A stretch of DNA of 64,000 nt, taken from the NCBI GenBank assembly GCA_963792895.1, contig CAWBYA010000007.1:248001-312000 (forward strand), read 5' to 3'. The notes beneath the pieces were generated by a model. That model was not told the DNA's origin, did not search any database, and worked only from the letters and a program-made list of their open reading frames with translations. This DNA is from UBA6912 sp963792895 (lineage in GTDB: Bacteria > Actinomycetota > Acidimicrobiia > Spongiisociales > UBA5794). Shown piece after piece: positions 17,118-25,027 of this stretch (position 1 is its first letter; every line of letters begins with the position of its first letter). The position numbers were made by a program, and so were the translations under genes.

Positions 17118-18053
17118 ATGGATGTGCTTCGCTGCGAGGGGCTGCGCAAAGCGTTTGACGACCTCGTGGCTGTCGACGGGGTTGGCTTCACGATCGCCGA
17201 GGGCGAGACATACGGATTGCTCGGTCCCAACGGAGCGGGGAAGACCACGACCATATCGATGGTCGCAGGCATCCTGGAGGCCGACGCCGGCGAGGTGGTG
17301 ATCGCAGGCACGCCCATGACGACCCGCAGCACCGCCGCCAAGAGACACATCGGGCTGGTGCCCCAGGACCTGGCGATCTACCCGGACCTCACCGCCCGCG
17401 AGAACCTGCGGTTCTTCGGCCACCTCTACGGCATGGGTGGTGCGGCGCTCGCCGCTCGGACCGACGAGGTGCTGGCCGTCATCGGGTTGGCCGACCGCGC
17501 CGACGACAAGGCCGACGAGTACTCGGGCGGCATGAAGCGGCGGCTCAACATCGGCATCGGGCTGCTGCACGAACCGAAACTGCTGATCCTCGACGAGCCG
17601 ACGGTCGGGGTCGACCCGCAGAGCCGCAATGCCATCTTGGAGAGCGTCGCGAGGCTCAGCGACGCCGGCATCGGCGTGCTCTACACCACCCACTACATGG
17701 AGGAAGCGGAGCGGCTGTGCGACCGGGTTGCGATCATCGACACCGGCAAGATCCAGGCTGAGGGCACCCGCCGCCAGCTCGTCGAGCTGATCGGCGAGCA
17801 GGATCGGGTCGACCTGGGTCTGGATGGCGCCGTCGATGCCGCCCGACTGGCGCTTGGCGAACTGCCCATGGTGGGTGGCGTCAGTCAAGCCAACGGGGTG
17901 CTCGAGCTGCTGGTCGAAGACGCACGCACCGCTCTGCCGGCGCTCATCGCATCCGCCGCATCGGCAGGAGCTGGGGTCACCTCCGTCGAGGTCGTCGAGC
18001 CCAACTTGGAGGCGGTCTTCCTGCATCTGACGGGGAAGGCGTTGCGCGACTGA
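17118..18053 (+). CDS. ABC exporter ATP-binding protein, DrrA type
   Basis: A 311-residue ATPase. Walker A GPNGAGKTTT lies near residue 36, Q loop LVPQDLAIYPDLTARENL, signature YSGGMKRRLNIG, Walker B LLILDEPTVGVDPQSR and H loop YTTHYMEEAE. The DrrA family exports drugs or lipids together with DrrB-type permeases. The C-terminal about 90 residues are the usual regulatory extension. It is the first of three overlapping genes (TGATG at 18051-18055) with two permeases, so this is a complete exporter with a heterodimeric membrane part. The substrate is unknown. Confidence 0.92.
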   Translation: MDVLRCEGLRKAFDDLVAVDGVGFTIAEGETYGLLGPNGAGKTTTISMVAGILEADAGEVVIAGTPMTTRSTAAKRHIGLVPQDLAIYPDLTARENLRFFGHLYGMGGAALAARTDEVLAVIGLADRADDKADEYSGGMKRRLNIGIGLLHEPKLLILDEPTVGVDPQSRNAILESVARLSDAGIGVLYTTHYMEEAERLCDRVAIIDTGKIQAEGTRRQLVELIGEQDRVDLGLDGAVDAARLALGELPMVGGVSQANGVLELLVEDARTALPALIASAASAGAGVTSVEVVEPNLEAVFLHLTGKALRD

Positions 18054-19237
18054 TGCGTGCCGTCACCTGGATCGCGCTCAAGGACTTGCAGCAGCGGCTT
18101 CGCGACCGTTCCGCGATCATGCTCGGCATCATCGCCCCGCTCGGGCTCGCTTTCATCTTCTCCCTCATCGTGCCCGACATCAACAATGACTTCACCGTCG
18201 ACCTCGGCGTCGCCGACCTGGATGGCGGAGCAGTGACACGCCCGTTCATCGCGGGTCTCGCCGATTCGGGGTTCGTCAACGTCATCGAGTACCCGTCCCG
18301 GCAGGCGGTGGTGGATGCAGTCGACGCCGGAGCGGCTGAAGCGGGTCTCGTCGTTCCCGCCGGTTTCGGCAACCTCGTCTCTACACCCGGATCCGGCACC
18401 TGCGACGCCGAAGGGTGCACGGTGGCGACACTCGAGGTGATCGGCCACGCAGACAGGCAGACCTCGGCTCAGATCGCCCAGGCAATCGCCACCCAGTATT
18501 CCGGCAGCCTCACCGGCGTCAGGGTGGCTGTTGCGACGGCGGTCGCCGCGGGGGTCACCGACATCGGTGCTGTGCAGGCTGCCGCTGCCACGGCGGCGCC
18601 TGCGGTCTCCGTCGTCGACGTGGCGGCAGGGTCGCGCCAGCTCGACCTCAACACCTTCTTCGCCGCCGGCATGGCGATCTTCTTCTTGTTCTTCACGGTG
18701 CAGTTCGGCGTCTCGAGCCTCATCGAGGAGCGGGCAAACGGCACCATGCCCCGGCTGCTGGCGGCACCCATCCAGTGGTGGCACGTCGTGGCCGGCAAGG
18801 CGCTTGCCAGCTTCGCCGTCGGCGTCGTCGCCATGACGGTGCTCGTGGTCGGCTCTACCTTCCTCATCGACGCCAACTGGGGCAACCCGTTCGGCCTCGC
18901 TCTCCTCACCATCGCCGCCGTGCTCTCTGCGCTCGGGATCATGGCCGTCATCGCAACGCTGGCGAAGACGGCAGAGCAGGCGGGGAACTGGCAGTCGATC
19001 GTCGCCATCGTGCTCGGAATGCTCGGCGGCACCTTCTTCCCGATCAGCCAGGGCCCGGCGTTCCTCGCCAGGCTGGCGTCCTTCACGCCGCACTACTGGT
19101 TCATGCGCGGGCTCGGGGACATGCAGGGCGGTGGCGGCGTCGGCGGCGTCGTCGTGCCCGTGCTGGCCCTCCTGGCGTTCTTCGTCGTGGCCATCGCCAT
19201 TGCGGCATCGAGGGTCAAGGCGATGGTGGGCCCATGA
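18053..19237 (+). CDS. ABC-2 type exporter permease (first subunit)
   Basis: A 394-residue permease. One N-terminal membrane helix (about 20-42) is followed by a large extracellular domain (about 45-200) and five to six helices (about 200-390), the YhgE/DrrB-like ABC-2 layout. The conserved amphipathic ERANGTMPRLLAAPI segment before the second helix is the coupling element. It overlaps the ATPase gene by one base and the second permease by four, indicating translational coupling. Confidence 0.88.
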   Translation: MRAVTWIALKDLQQRLRDRSAIMLGIIAPLGLAFIFSLIVPDINNDFTVDLGVADLDGGAVTRPFIAGLADSGFVNVIEYPSRQAVVDAVDAGAAEAGLVVPAGFGNLVSTPGSGTCDAEGCTVATLEVIGHADRQTSAQIAQAIATQYSGSLTGVRVAVATAVAAGVTDIGAVQAAAATAAPAVSVVDVAAGSRQLDLNTFFAAGMAIFFLFFTVQFGVSSLIEERANGTMPRLLAAPIQWWHVVAGKALASFAVGVVAMTVLVVGSTFLIDANWGNPFGLALLTIAAVLSALGIMAVIATLAKTAEQAGNWQSIVAIVLGMLGGTFFPISQGPAFLARLASFTPHYWFMRGLGDMQGGGGVGGVVVPVLALLAFFVVAIAIAASRVKAMVGP

Positions 19238-20382
19238 AGGCTCTGCACATCGCTGCGAATGCCGTGCGTCGGCTGCTCCGGGACCCTTCGAACATCTTCT
19301 TCGTGTTCGTCTTTCCGATGCTGCTGATCGTCGTGATCGGGGCGGCGTTCGGCGGTGAGTTCGAGCCCAGGCTCGGCGTGGTGAATGAGAGCGCCGGCAG
19401 CTTCTCGACAGCGCTCATCGATCGTCTCGATCAGGAGCAAACACTGCGTGTTGACATCCTGGACGATCGCAGCTTGCTCGAAGACCAGGTGGCGAGGGGC
19501 CGCTTCGAAGCGGGACTGATCATTCCCGCCGGCTACGACGATGCCCTGGCGGCGGCGATGACCTCGCAGCTCGAGTTCGTCGGCAGCAACAACCTGTCGA
19601 GCCAGCAGCTGCGTGCCCAGGTGGCAGCTGCCGTCGTCGAGGACGACATCATCGTTCAAGCCACGAGAGCGGTTGGCGGCGACCCGGCGTCCACCGAGCT
19701 GGTCGCCCAGCAGGTGCGACCCATGGCGGGCGACGTGCGGGTGGAGGTGACGGCAACCGGGGAAGCCACGTTCCCGCCGACGCTCGGCCGCTTCGATCTC
19801 GGGGCCACCCAGGAGCTCCTGCTGTTCGTGTTCCTGGCATCGCTTGCCGGCTCTGTTGCCCTGGTCCAGGCCCGCAAGTGGGGCGTGACGAGGCGGATGG
19901 TGGCGACGCCGACGAGCACCAGGACCATCGTCACGGGGGAGGCACTCGGCCGCTTCGGGGTGGCGATGGTCGAGGGCCTCTTCATCATGATCGGGTCGCT
20001 CGTCGTGTTCGCCGTGAAGTGGGGCGACCCGCTTGGCGCCGCCGCGATCCTGGTGGTGTTCTGTGCGGTCGGCGCCGGTGCCGGCATGCTGCTGGGAGCG
20101 ACGTTCGACAACGACCAGCAGGCCGGATCCGTCGGCATCTTCGCCTCGCTCGGCCTCGCCGCCCTCGGAGGCTGCATGATGCCGCTCGAGTTCTTCTCCG
20201 GTCCGATGCTCACCGTCGCCCACTTCACGCCTCACGCGTGGGGCCTCGACGCCTTTGCCGAGCTGGTGCGCCGCAACGGCACGATTGTCGACATCCTGCC
20301 GGAATTGGCCGTGTTGGCGGGCTTCGCCGTCGTCCTCCTCAGCCTTGCGAGCTGGCAGCTGAGGAGGAAGCTGACCGCCTAG
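19234..20382 (+). CDS. ABC-2 type exporter permease (second subunit)
   Basis: A 382-residue permease with the same layout as its neighbour: helix at about 20-40, extracellular domain about 45-190, then six helices. The coupling segment is RKWGVTRRMVATPTSTRTIV. Sequence differs from the first permease, so the pair probably forms a heterodimer with two copies of the ATPase. The ATG at 19234 overlaps the previous stop (ATGA); the longer frame from 18415 is antisense-like Arg-rich shadow sequence. A hairpin terminator begins at the stop codon. Confidence 0.88.
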   Translation: MKALHIAANAVRRLLRDPSNIFFVFVFPMLLIVVIGAAFGGEFEPRLGVVNESAGSFSTALIDRLDQEQTLRVDILDDRSLLEDQVARGRFEAGLIIPAGYDDALAAAMTSQLEFVGSNNLSSQQLRAQVAAAVVEDDIIVQATRAVGGDPASTELVAQQVRPMAGDVRVEVTATGEATFPPTLGRFDLGATQELLLFVFLASLAGSVALVQARKWGVTRRMVATPTSTRTIVTGEALGRFGVAMVEGLFIMIGSLVVFAVKWGDPLGAAAILVVFCAVGAGAGMLLGATFDNDQQAGSVGIFASLGLAALGGCMMPLEFFSGPMLTVAHFTPHAWGLDAFAELVRRNGTIVDILPELAVLAGFAVVLLSLASWQLRRKLTA

Positions 20383-20411
20383 AGGGCGAGGCGATCGCTC
20401 GCCCCGCCCTC
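20382..20411. terminator. Hairpin terminator after the ABC exporter
   Basis: A 7-bp outer stem (20382-20388 with 20405-20411) and a 4-bp inner stem (20390-20393 with 20400-20403) form a GC-rich hairpin that starts at the last base of the permease stop codon. It lies between convergent genes and could serve both. Confidence 0.65.
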
Positions 20412-20438
20412 CGTCTCCGGGCCTTGCTCAGCCGAGGG

Positions 20439-21146
20439 TCACGGGCACGTGACCGTGACTGCGTGTGCGATCAGCTTGGTGAGGTTGGTCTGAACGAACG
20501 GTGTGACGCTGTTGGCCGAGGCGAGCAGGTAAGCCGTGTGGTCCCCCGCATCGGCCTCGAAGACGTACTCCGTCATGAACTGCTCCCTCGCCTGGCCGCT
20601 CGCAACGAGCTGTTGGTTGTTGGCCGCAGCGGATGCCCAGTTGGTCCCATCATCCAAGTTGACGCCGACGGTGGCGCTCGTCGACGCACCGGCACCCGTC
20701 AGGAAGTATCCGGAACCCGTCACCCGCACCTTCCATGTATCAGGTCCGTCGCAGCTATCGGGCAAGGTGAAGTCGACTTCGAGCTGCACGGTCGGGCTCG
20801 TGGTCACAGTGCCCGACCCAGTTGCCTGCTCGATGACGCCTGCGCCGTCGGCAGTCATGGCGTGGTCGGCTTCGCTGACGATGCCGTCTTCGGCGCCGAG
20901 GTATTGGGCGAATCGGCGCATGAAGGCGGCCATCTGCTGGCGTTTGACGGCGTCTTCGGGGCAGAACTCGTCGTTGGCGGGCGGGTTGCACCCTGCGGTG
21001 ACGCCTGCGTCTGCGAGCCATGCGATGTCGTCGTGGAAGATGTTCGTGTCTGGGACGTCGTTGAACCGGTCGGCGGCGATTGCCACCATCGGGATTGCGA
21101 GTAGCGCTGCCACGGCGACTACCACGATGCGTGTCCGTTTCCTCAC
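20439..21146 (-). CDS. Secreted SLH-like surface protein, paralogue 1
   Basis: A 235-residue exported protein. Signal peptide RTRIVVVAVAALLAIPMVAIA (residues about 4-24) is followed by a single SLH-like module (DRFNDVPDTNIFHDDIAWLA, then Cys-containing GVTAGCNPPANDEFCPEDAV, then QQMAAFMRRFAQYLG). From residue about 95 the sequence is a beta-rich domain with two further Cys, ending VTVTCP, unlike that of paralogue 2. The start is GTG 21146 with a GAGGAG site; the in-frame extension to 21248 is leader, because the shared leader is hairpin-rich and the signal peptide must be N-terminal. SLH modules normally anchor proteins to wall polymers. Confidence 0.82.
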   Translation of the reverse strand: MRKRTRIVVVAVAALLAIPMVAIAADRFNDVPDTNIFHDDIAWLADAGVTAGCNPPANDEFCPEDAVKRQQMAAFMRRFAQYLGAEDGIVSEADHAMTADGAGVIEQATGSGTVTTSPTVQLEVDFTLPDSCDGPDTWKVRVTGSGYFLTGAGASTSATVGVNLDDGTNWASAAANNQQLVASGQAREQFMTEYVFEADAGDHTAYLLASANSVTPFVQTNLTKLIAHAVTVTCP

Positions 21147-21353
21147 GCGATCTCCTCTCGTTGTTCCGGCGGGCTCGCCGGACGTGTGCCATTCCCCTCT
21201 ACACGAGTCCGCTCCTCCCGCGCGGATACCCGCTTTCGGATTGGCCAACCCGCGGCGGCCGGTTGGCGGGGCCCGAGCCCGTCGGCCCGCCCCCTTACCG
21301 TTCTACCCCGAAAGCGGACAGAGGCGAGTCGCTTTCTCGAGGGACTTGGGCCC
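20865..21353. repeat. 489-bp direct repeat, copy A (leader plus N-terminal coding block)
   Basis: This block is identical, as far as I can check by eye, to 21906-22394 with a constant offset of 1,041 bp. It covers the first about 94 codons of paralogue 1 and about 207 bp upstream. Identity ends sharply on both sides: the C-terminal coding part and the more distal upstream DNA differ completely. This points to recent duplication or gene conversion. Confidence 0.9.
21165..21317 (-). promoter_or_regulatory. Structured leader of the SLH-like genes (nested inverted repeats)
   Basis: In the leader of paralogue 1, a 10-bp inverted repeat (21230-21239 with 21308-21317) encloses two further hairpins (21244-21250 with 21261-21267; 21266-21270 with 21286-21290, mutually overlapping by two bases). 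A separate hairpin (21165-21171 with 21176-21182) sits just before the ribosome site. Paralogue 2 has the same sequence. Paralogue 3 keeps only the last hairpin, with a different loop (23355-23360 with 23367-23372). It may be a regulatory RNA leader or a terminator/attenuator; no known class recognised. Confidence 0.4.
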
Positions 21354-21443
21354 CTTTCCGCCGTGCTCGGCCTCAACGCCCGCGCCGAGCTGGTCCGCCG
21401 TCCCTTCCTCTGCTGCACTGACGATCGCGTCGGCGCCTCCGAG

Positions 21444-22187
21444 CTACTTCCCCGATGAAGCGGACATCGTTCCTGCAGTGATGTCCAGCGACCCGTGCGG
21501 ATACCACACCACGCTCATCTGCCCGATGTAGACGGAATCGCCCGAGTACAAGTAGCCGACGGTGTGGTCGCCTGCGGTCACCTCTGCGATCCCAGATGTC
21601 ACACAATCCGCTTCGGTGTCCTGTGCATGGTCGACGAAGCCCCTCCACATTCCCGGTACGAAGGCGCCGGCGCCATCCAAGTCGAATGCGCACCACACGG
21701 TTCCGGTGCCGAGGTAGGAATCGCCCGTTGCGTTCATCACGAGGACGCCGGCCGCAGGAGCGGTGATCGTGACCTCAGCGATGGTCTCGCCGAACAGCGG
21801 TGTCAGAGTTGCGTCGAGTTCCCAGTTCGCTCCTGCAACGACAGGAGTCAGTTCGACGGCCTGGTAACCATCGAGGGTGTCTGCATCGCCGGCCGTTGCT
21901 GCGTTGTCGGCTTCGCTGACGATGCCGTCTTCGGCGCCGAGGTATTGGGCGAATCGGCGCATGAAGGCGGCCATCTGCTGGCGTTTGACGGCGTCTTCGG
22001 GGCAGAACTCGTCGTTGGCGGGCGGGTTGCACCCTGCGGTGACGCCTGCGTCTGCGAGCCATGCGATGTCGTCGTGGAAGATGTTCGTGTCTGGGACGTC
22101 GTTGAACCGGTCGGCGGCGATTGCCACCATCGGGATTGCGAGTAGCGCTGCCACGGCGACTACCACGATGCGTGTCCGTTTCCTCAC
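21444..22187 (-). CDS. Secreted SLH-like surface protein, paralogue 2
   Basis: A 247-residue exported protein whose first about 94 residues (signal peptide and SLH-like module) are identical to paralogue 1. After IVSEADNAATAGDADTLDGY the C-terminal domain is different: a beta-sandwich-like segment (PLFGETIAEVTITAPAAGVL, YLGTGTVWCAFDL, SGIAEVTAGDHTVGYLYSGD) of the kind seen in collagen-like or receptor-binding secreted domains. GTG at 22187 with the same ribosome site as paralogue 1. The pair suggests a constant export/anchor module joined to variable heads. Confidence 0.82.
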   Translation of the reverse strand: MRKRTRIVVVAVAALLAIPMVAIAADRFNDVPDTNIFHDDIAWLADAGVTAGCNPPANDEFCPEDAVKRQQMAAFMRRFAQYLGAEDGIVSEADNAATAGDADTLDGYQAVELTPVVAGANWELDATLTPLFGETIAEVTITAPAAGVLVMNATGDSYLGTGTVWCAFDLDGAGAFVPGMWRGFVDHAQDTEADCVTSGIAEVTAGDHTVGYLYSGDSVYIGQMSVVWYPHGSLDITAGTMSASSGK

Positions 22188-22394
22188 GCGATCTCCTCTC
22201 GTTGTTCCGGCGGGCTCGCCGGACGTGTGCCATTCCCCTCTACACGAGTCCGCTCCTCCCGCGCGGATACCCGCTTTCGGATTGGCCAACCCGCGGCGGC
22301 CGGTTGGCGGGGCCCGAGCCCGTCGGCCCGCCCCCTTACCGTTCTACCCCGAAAGCGGACAGAGGCGAGTCGCTTTCTCGAGGGACTTGGGCCC
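21906..22394. repeat. 489-bp direct repeat, copy B
   Basis: Second copy of the block at 20865-21353, covering the leader and N-terminal coding region of paralogue 2. A related but diverged and shorter copy (only the N-terminal coding part) lies at 23053-23335 in paralogue 3, with several single-base differences. Confidence 0.9.
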
Positions 22395-22579
22395 TTTCTT
22401 GGCGCGACTTCCGGCGGGCGCCAGACGAACGGAGGGAGGTCGGCGGTATCGAGGCTACGGGTGAGGCTGTGGGTGGGGTCGGAAGGACTCCCACCCGCGA
22501 GCATGTCGAACGAGCTGCGGTGTGGCTCTACCGATCGGTACGGTTCTGGTCGGCTGTGGACGTCGATGAGCCGCGGCGT
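22395..22579. other. Intergenic DNA between paralogues 2 and 3
   Basis: About 185 bp upstream of the shared leader and beyond the best stop of the broken paralogue 3. I see no gene. The minus-strand frame of paralogue 3 runs through part of it to 22528, but the translation there is Arg-rich, out-of-frame sequence. Confidence 0.4.
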
Positions 22580-23334
22580 TCACGATCGAGCACCGACCGA
22601 ACGGGACGACGAAGCGTCGAGATCGGCTCGCCTGTCGATCGTCGAACACGCTCGACCTCCCGTCGATCGCGACCGCGCAGGCGACCCGGTGTGGGATCGA
22701 CGGCCACCGGGACAGACTGCCGTAATAGCAGTCCCGTTGGCGAAGCGTTCATCTCCGTCAGTGTCGGGGGAGTCGCAGTCGTCGAATTCCACGCCATCGT
22801 CACCGAAGTCTGATTCGGTTCCGTCGACGACGACCGTTGGCAGGAACAGGCTGGATGGCCGCCCACCAGGCGCGAGCAGTCGTCTTCGTGCACCAATCGA
22901 CCCGAACGATGTACAAGAATCCGTCCACCGGAGCGTCGAGCGTGTCGCTGATCAGCTCGCCGCCGGCGTAGTCGTCGATGGAGCCTTCGTCGACCGCCCC
23001 AGATGCGAAGACGAGATCGGTGGCTTGTCCAGCCGTCCAGCGTGTCGGCGTTGTCGGCTTCGCTGACGATGCCGTCTTCGGCGCCGAGGTATTGGGCGAA
23101 TCGGCGCATGAAGGCGGCCATCTGCTGGCGTTTGACGGCGTCTTCGGGGCAGAACTCGTCGTTGGCGGGCGGGTTGCACCCTGCGGTGACGCCTGCGTCT
23201 GCGAGCCATGCGATGTCGTCGTGGAAGATGTTCGTGTCTGGGACGTCGTTGAAGCGGTCGGCGGCTATGGCCATCATCGGGATGGCGAGTAGCGCTGCCA
23301 CGGCGACTATCACGATGCGTGTCCGTTTCCTCAA
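22580..23334 (-). pseudogene. SLH-like surface protein, paralogue 3, frameshifted
   Basis: A TTG start at 23334 with a GGAGGAG site leads into the same signal peptide and SLH-like module as paralogues 1 and 2 (with conservative changes). After NADTLDG (about 23030) the frame turns into Arg-rich nonsense. Plausible protein continues first in the +1 frame (QATDLVFASGAVDEGS, then GGELISDTLDAPVDGFLYIV) and then in the +2 frame (VVVDGTESDFGDDGVEFDDC), which runs to a stop at 22580. At least two single-base insertions relative to an intact gene are implied: true decay or assembly error. Confidence 0.65.
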
Positions 23335-23498
23335 GGGGGTCTCCTCCCGATCGATCCGGCGGGGGTGCCGGAGTACTCCTCCTTCCTACACGAGTTTGCG
23401 GTATAGCGATGCGCGAACGGGCGACGTTGTCGTGCGGCGCGCCCACCGGCGCTGCCCTGATCGGCTGGTGGGTACGCCATCCCCGCTACGTTTGCGGG

Positions 23499-23943
23499 AT
23501 GCACGTTGCCGTCGACGACCTGGTGGCCGCCCTCCGCACCGAAGGCCTTCGTATCACGAAGCCGCGTCGCGCCGTGTGCGCCGTGCTCGCCGCATCGCAC
23601 GGCGAGCATCTGTCCGCCCCCGCCATCCATGAGCGGACGAGCTCGGAGATCGGGCGTCGCCGTTGATCAATCCACCGTCTACCGGACGCTCGAGACGCTC
23701 GAGGCGGCGGGTCTCATCACCCACACCCACCTCCCTGCCGGAGCGTCCGTGTATCACCTCGCCGACGAAGCCCCCCATCAACATCTCGTGTGTGTGGGGT
23801 GCGGTCGGACCCTTGCCTTGCCCGAGTCGGAGATCGAACGGTTCGTCGCCGAGATCAAGGCGAAGACAGGGTTCGTCCTCGACCCCACCCATGTCGCCCT
23901 CTCGGGTCACTGCGCCGAGTGCGAGGTGCGATTGCGATCTTGA
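23499..23943 (+). pseudogene. nur: Fur-family nickel regulator Nur, frameshifted near 23653
   Basis: Removing one base gives a 147-residue Fur-family repressor. The first part (23499 to about 23652) encodes the DNA-binding winged helix (LRITKPRRAVCAVLAAS, HLSAPAIHERT). The rest, one frame over, encodes VDQSTVYRTLETLEAAGLI, the metal-site histidines (AGASVYHLADEAPHQHLVCV) and the structural zinc pairs CVGC and CAEC. The break is a GGGC at 23652-23655 where GGC restores EIGVAVDQSTVYRT, so a homopolymer insertion error is likely. Nickel specificity is inferred from the Nur box and NikMNQO genes just downstream. Fe- or Zn-type Fur is the alternative. Confidence 0.8.
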
Positions 23944-23968
23944 CGTAGCGTCACGACCCCCCTTACAG

Positions 23969-23985
23969 TTGCAACAGACTTGCAT
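23969..23985 (+). promoter_or_regulatory. Nur box operator upstream of the nickel transporter
   Basis: TTGCAA-N5-TTGCAT lies 16 bp before the GTG of the transporter gene. It matches the published Streptomyces Nur-box form, TTGCAA-N5-TTGCAA, at 11 of 12 specified bases. Ni-bound Nur would block transcription of the uptake genes. It is the only strong copy I noticed in the window. Confidence 0.75.
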
Positions 23986-24000
23986 TTGGGAGGAATGGTC

Positions 24001-24675
24001 GTGCACATACCGGACGGGTTCATCAATGGGGCTGCCTCGGCAGGCTTCGGCGTCGCCGCCGCTGGCGGGGTCGGGGTTGCCGTCCGCCAGACAGGCCGGT
24101 ACCTGAGCGAGCGCCAGGTGCCCCTCGCAGGTCTCGCAGCCGCCTTCGTGTTCGCTGCGCAGATGTTCAACTTTCCCGTCCTGTCCGGCATGAGCGGGCA
24201 CCTGCTCGGCGGTGTGCTCGCCGCCGTCCTGGTCGGCCCGTGGGCAGGGCTCCTCGTCCTCTCGGTCGTCCTCCTCGTGCAGGGTGTCTTCTTTGCCGAC
24301 GGTGGCCTGTCGGCGCTCGGACTCAACATCATCAACATGGGGCTCGTTGGAGCGATCGGTGGCTACGGCGCCTACCGCCTCATCCTTCGCCTCCTGCCCA
24401 AGCGGCCCAAGAGCGTGTCGCTTGCGGCCGGGATCGCGGCCTTTCTCTCGGTCCCGATGGCGGCAATGGGCTTCGTGGCGCAGTTTGCCATCGGCGGTAC
24501 GGCGGACGTGTCCATCGGTGCGGTGCTGACCGCCATGCTCGGTACGCACATCGTCATCGGCGTTGGCGAGGGGATCTTGACGGCCCTCATCGTCGGGGCC
24601 GTCATGTCGAGCCGCCCGGATCTCGTCTACGGCGCCCCCGACTACCGGGGTGCCCGCACCGAGGAGCTGGTCTGA
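24001..24675 (+). CDS. nikM: ECF-type nickel/cobalt transporter, substrate-binding membrane subunit (NikM/CbiM)
   Basis: A 224-residue protein with six to seven membrane helices. The N-terminus reads M-H-I-P-D-G-F; in this family the N-terminal Met-His2 amino group and His side chain bind Ni2+ or Co2+, which fixes the start at GTG 24001 and not at the ATG two codons earlier. A GGAGGA site precedes it. Further family segments are AAQMFNFPVLSGMSGHLLGG and GLNIINMGLVGAIGGY. Overlap with the next gene is TGATG. Nickel is favoured over cobalt by the Nur box and the lack of cobalamin genes or riboswitch. Confidence 0.9.
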   Translation: MHIPDGFINGAASAGFGVAAAGGVGVAVRQTGRYLSERQVPLAGLAAAFVFAAQMFNFPVLSGMSGHLLGGVLAAVLVGPWAGLLVLSVVLLVQGVFFADGGLSALGLNIINMGLVGAIGGYGAYRLILRLLPKRPKSVSLAAGIAAFLSVPMAAMGFVAQFAIGGTADVSIGAVLTAMLGTHIVIGVGEGILTALIVGAVMSSRPDLVYGAPDYRGARTEELV

Positions 24676-25001
24676 TGGATCGTCGCAGCCGCATCTTCTA
24701 CGGCGTTGCCTTCCTCGTGGTCATCGTGTTCGCCGTTGTGTTGAGCCAGTTCGCATCCGACAACCCGGACGGACTCGAGTACGTCGCCGAGCAGCAGGGC
24801 TTCATCGACACGGCCGAGGACCACACGCTCGGCGATGCCCCCCTTGCCGATTACGGCGAGGGCCTCACGGACAACTCCACGCTCAACACCGCGATCGCTG
24901 GTGCTGTCGGCGTGCTCGTCACGCTGGCCCTCGGCTACGGCATCTTCTGGTTGGCGCGGCGCAGATCGCCCGACCACTCAGAGCCGACGGCAACCCGCTG
25001 A
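24675..25001 (+). CDS. nikN: PDGLE-domain subunit of nickel/cobalt ECF transporter (NikN-like)
   Basis: A 108-residue protein with two membrane helices (about 8-28 and 75-98) separated by an outside loop containing the family-naming PDGLEYVAEQQGF motif. It replaces CbiN as accessory subunit of the M component. The TGATG overlap at both ends couples it to its neighbours; an eight-codon frame (25001-25027) bridges it to the next gene. Confidence 0.88.
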   Translation: MDRRSRIFYGVAFLVVIVFAVVLSQFASDNPDGLEYVAEQQGFIDTAEDHTLGDAPLADYGEGLTDNSTLNTAIAGAVGVLVTLALGYGIFWLARRRSPDHSEPTATR

Positions 25002-25027
25002 TGCGCACGGCGCAAGCGATCCGCTGA
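25001..25027 (+). other. Eight-codon coupling ORF between nikN and nikQ
   Basis: The sequence ATG...TGA at 25001-25027 encodes only MRTAQAIR. Its ATG overlaps the nikN stop by one base and its TGA overlaps the nikQ ATG by one base. It probably serves stop-start relay of ribosomes rather than making a functional peptide. Confidence 0.4.

Noticed and set aside
20439..21248. N-terminal extension of the SLH-like proteins (about 34 extra residues)
   Set aside because: It would bury the signal peptide and translate the hairpin-rich leader; the GTG with a GAGGAG site directly before the signal peptide is the better start.
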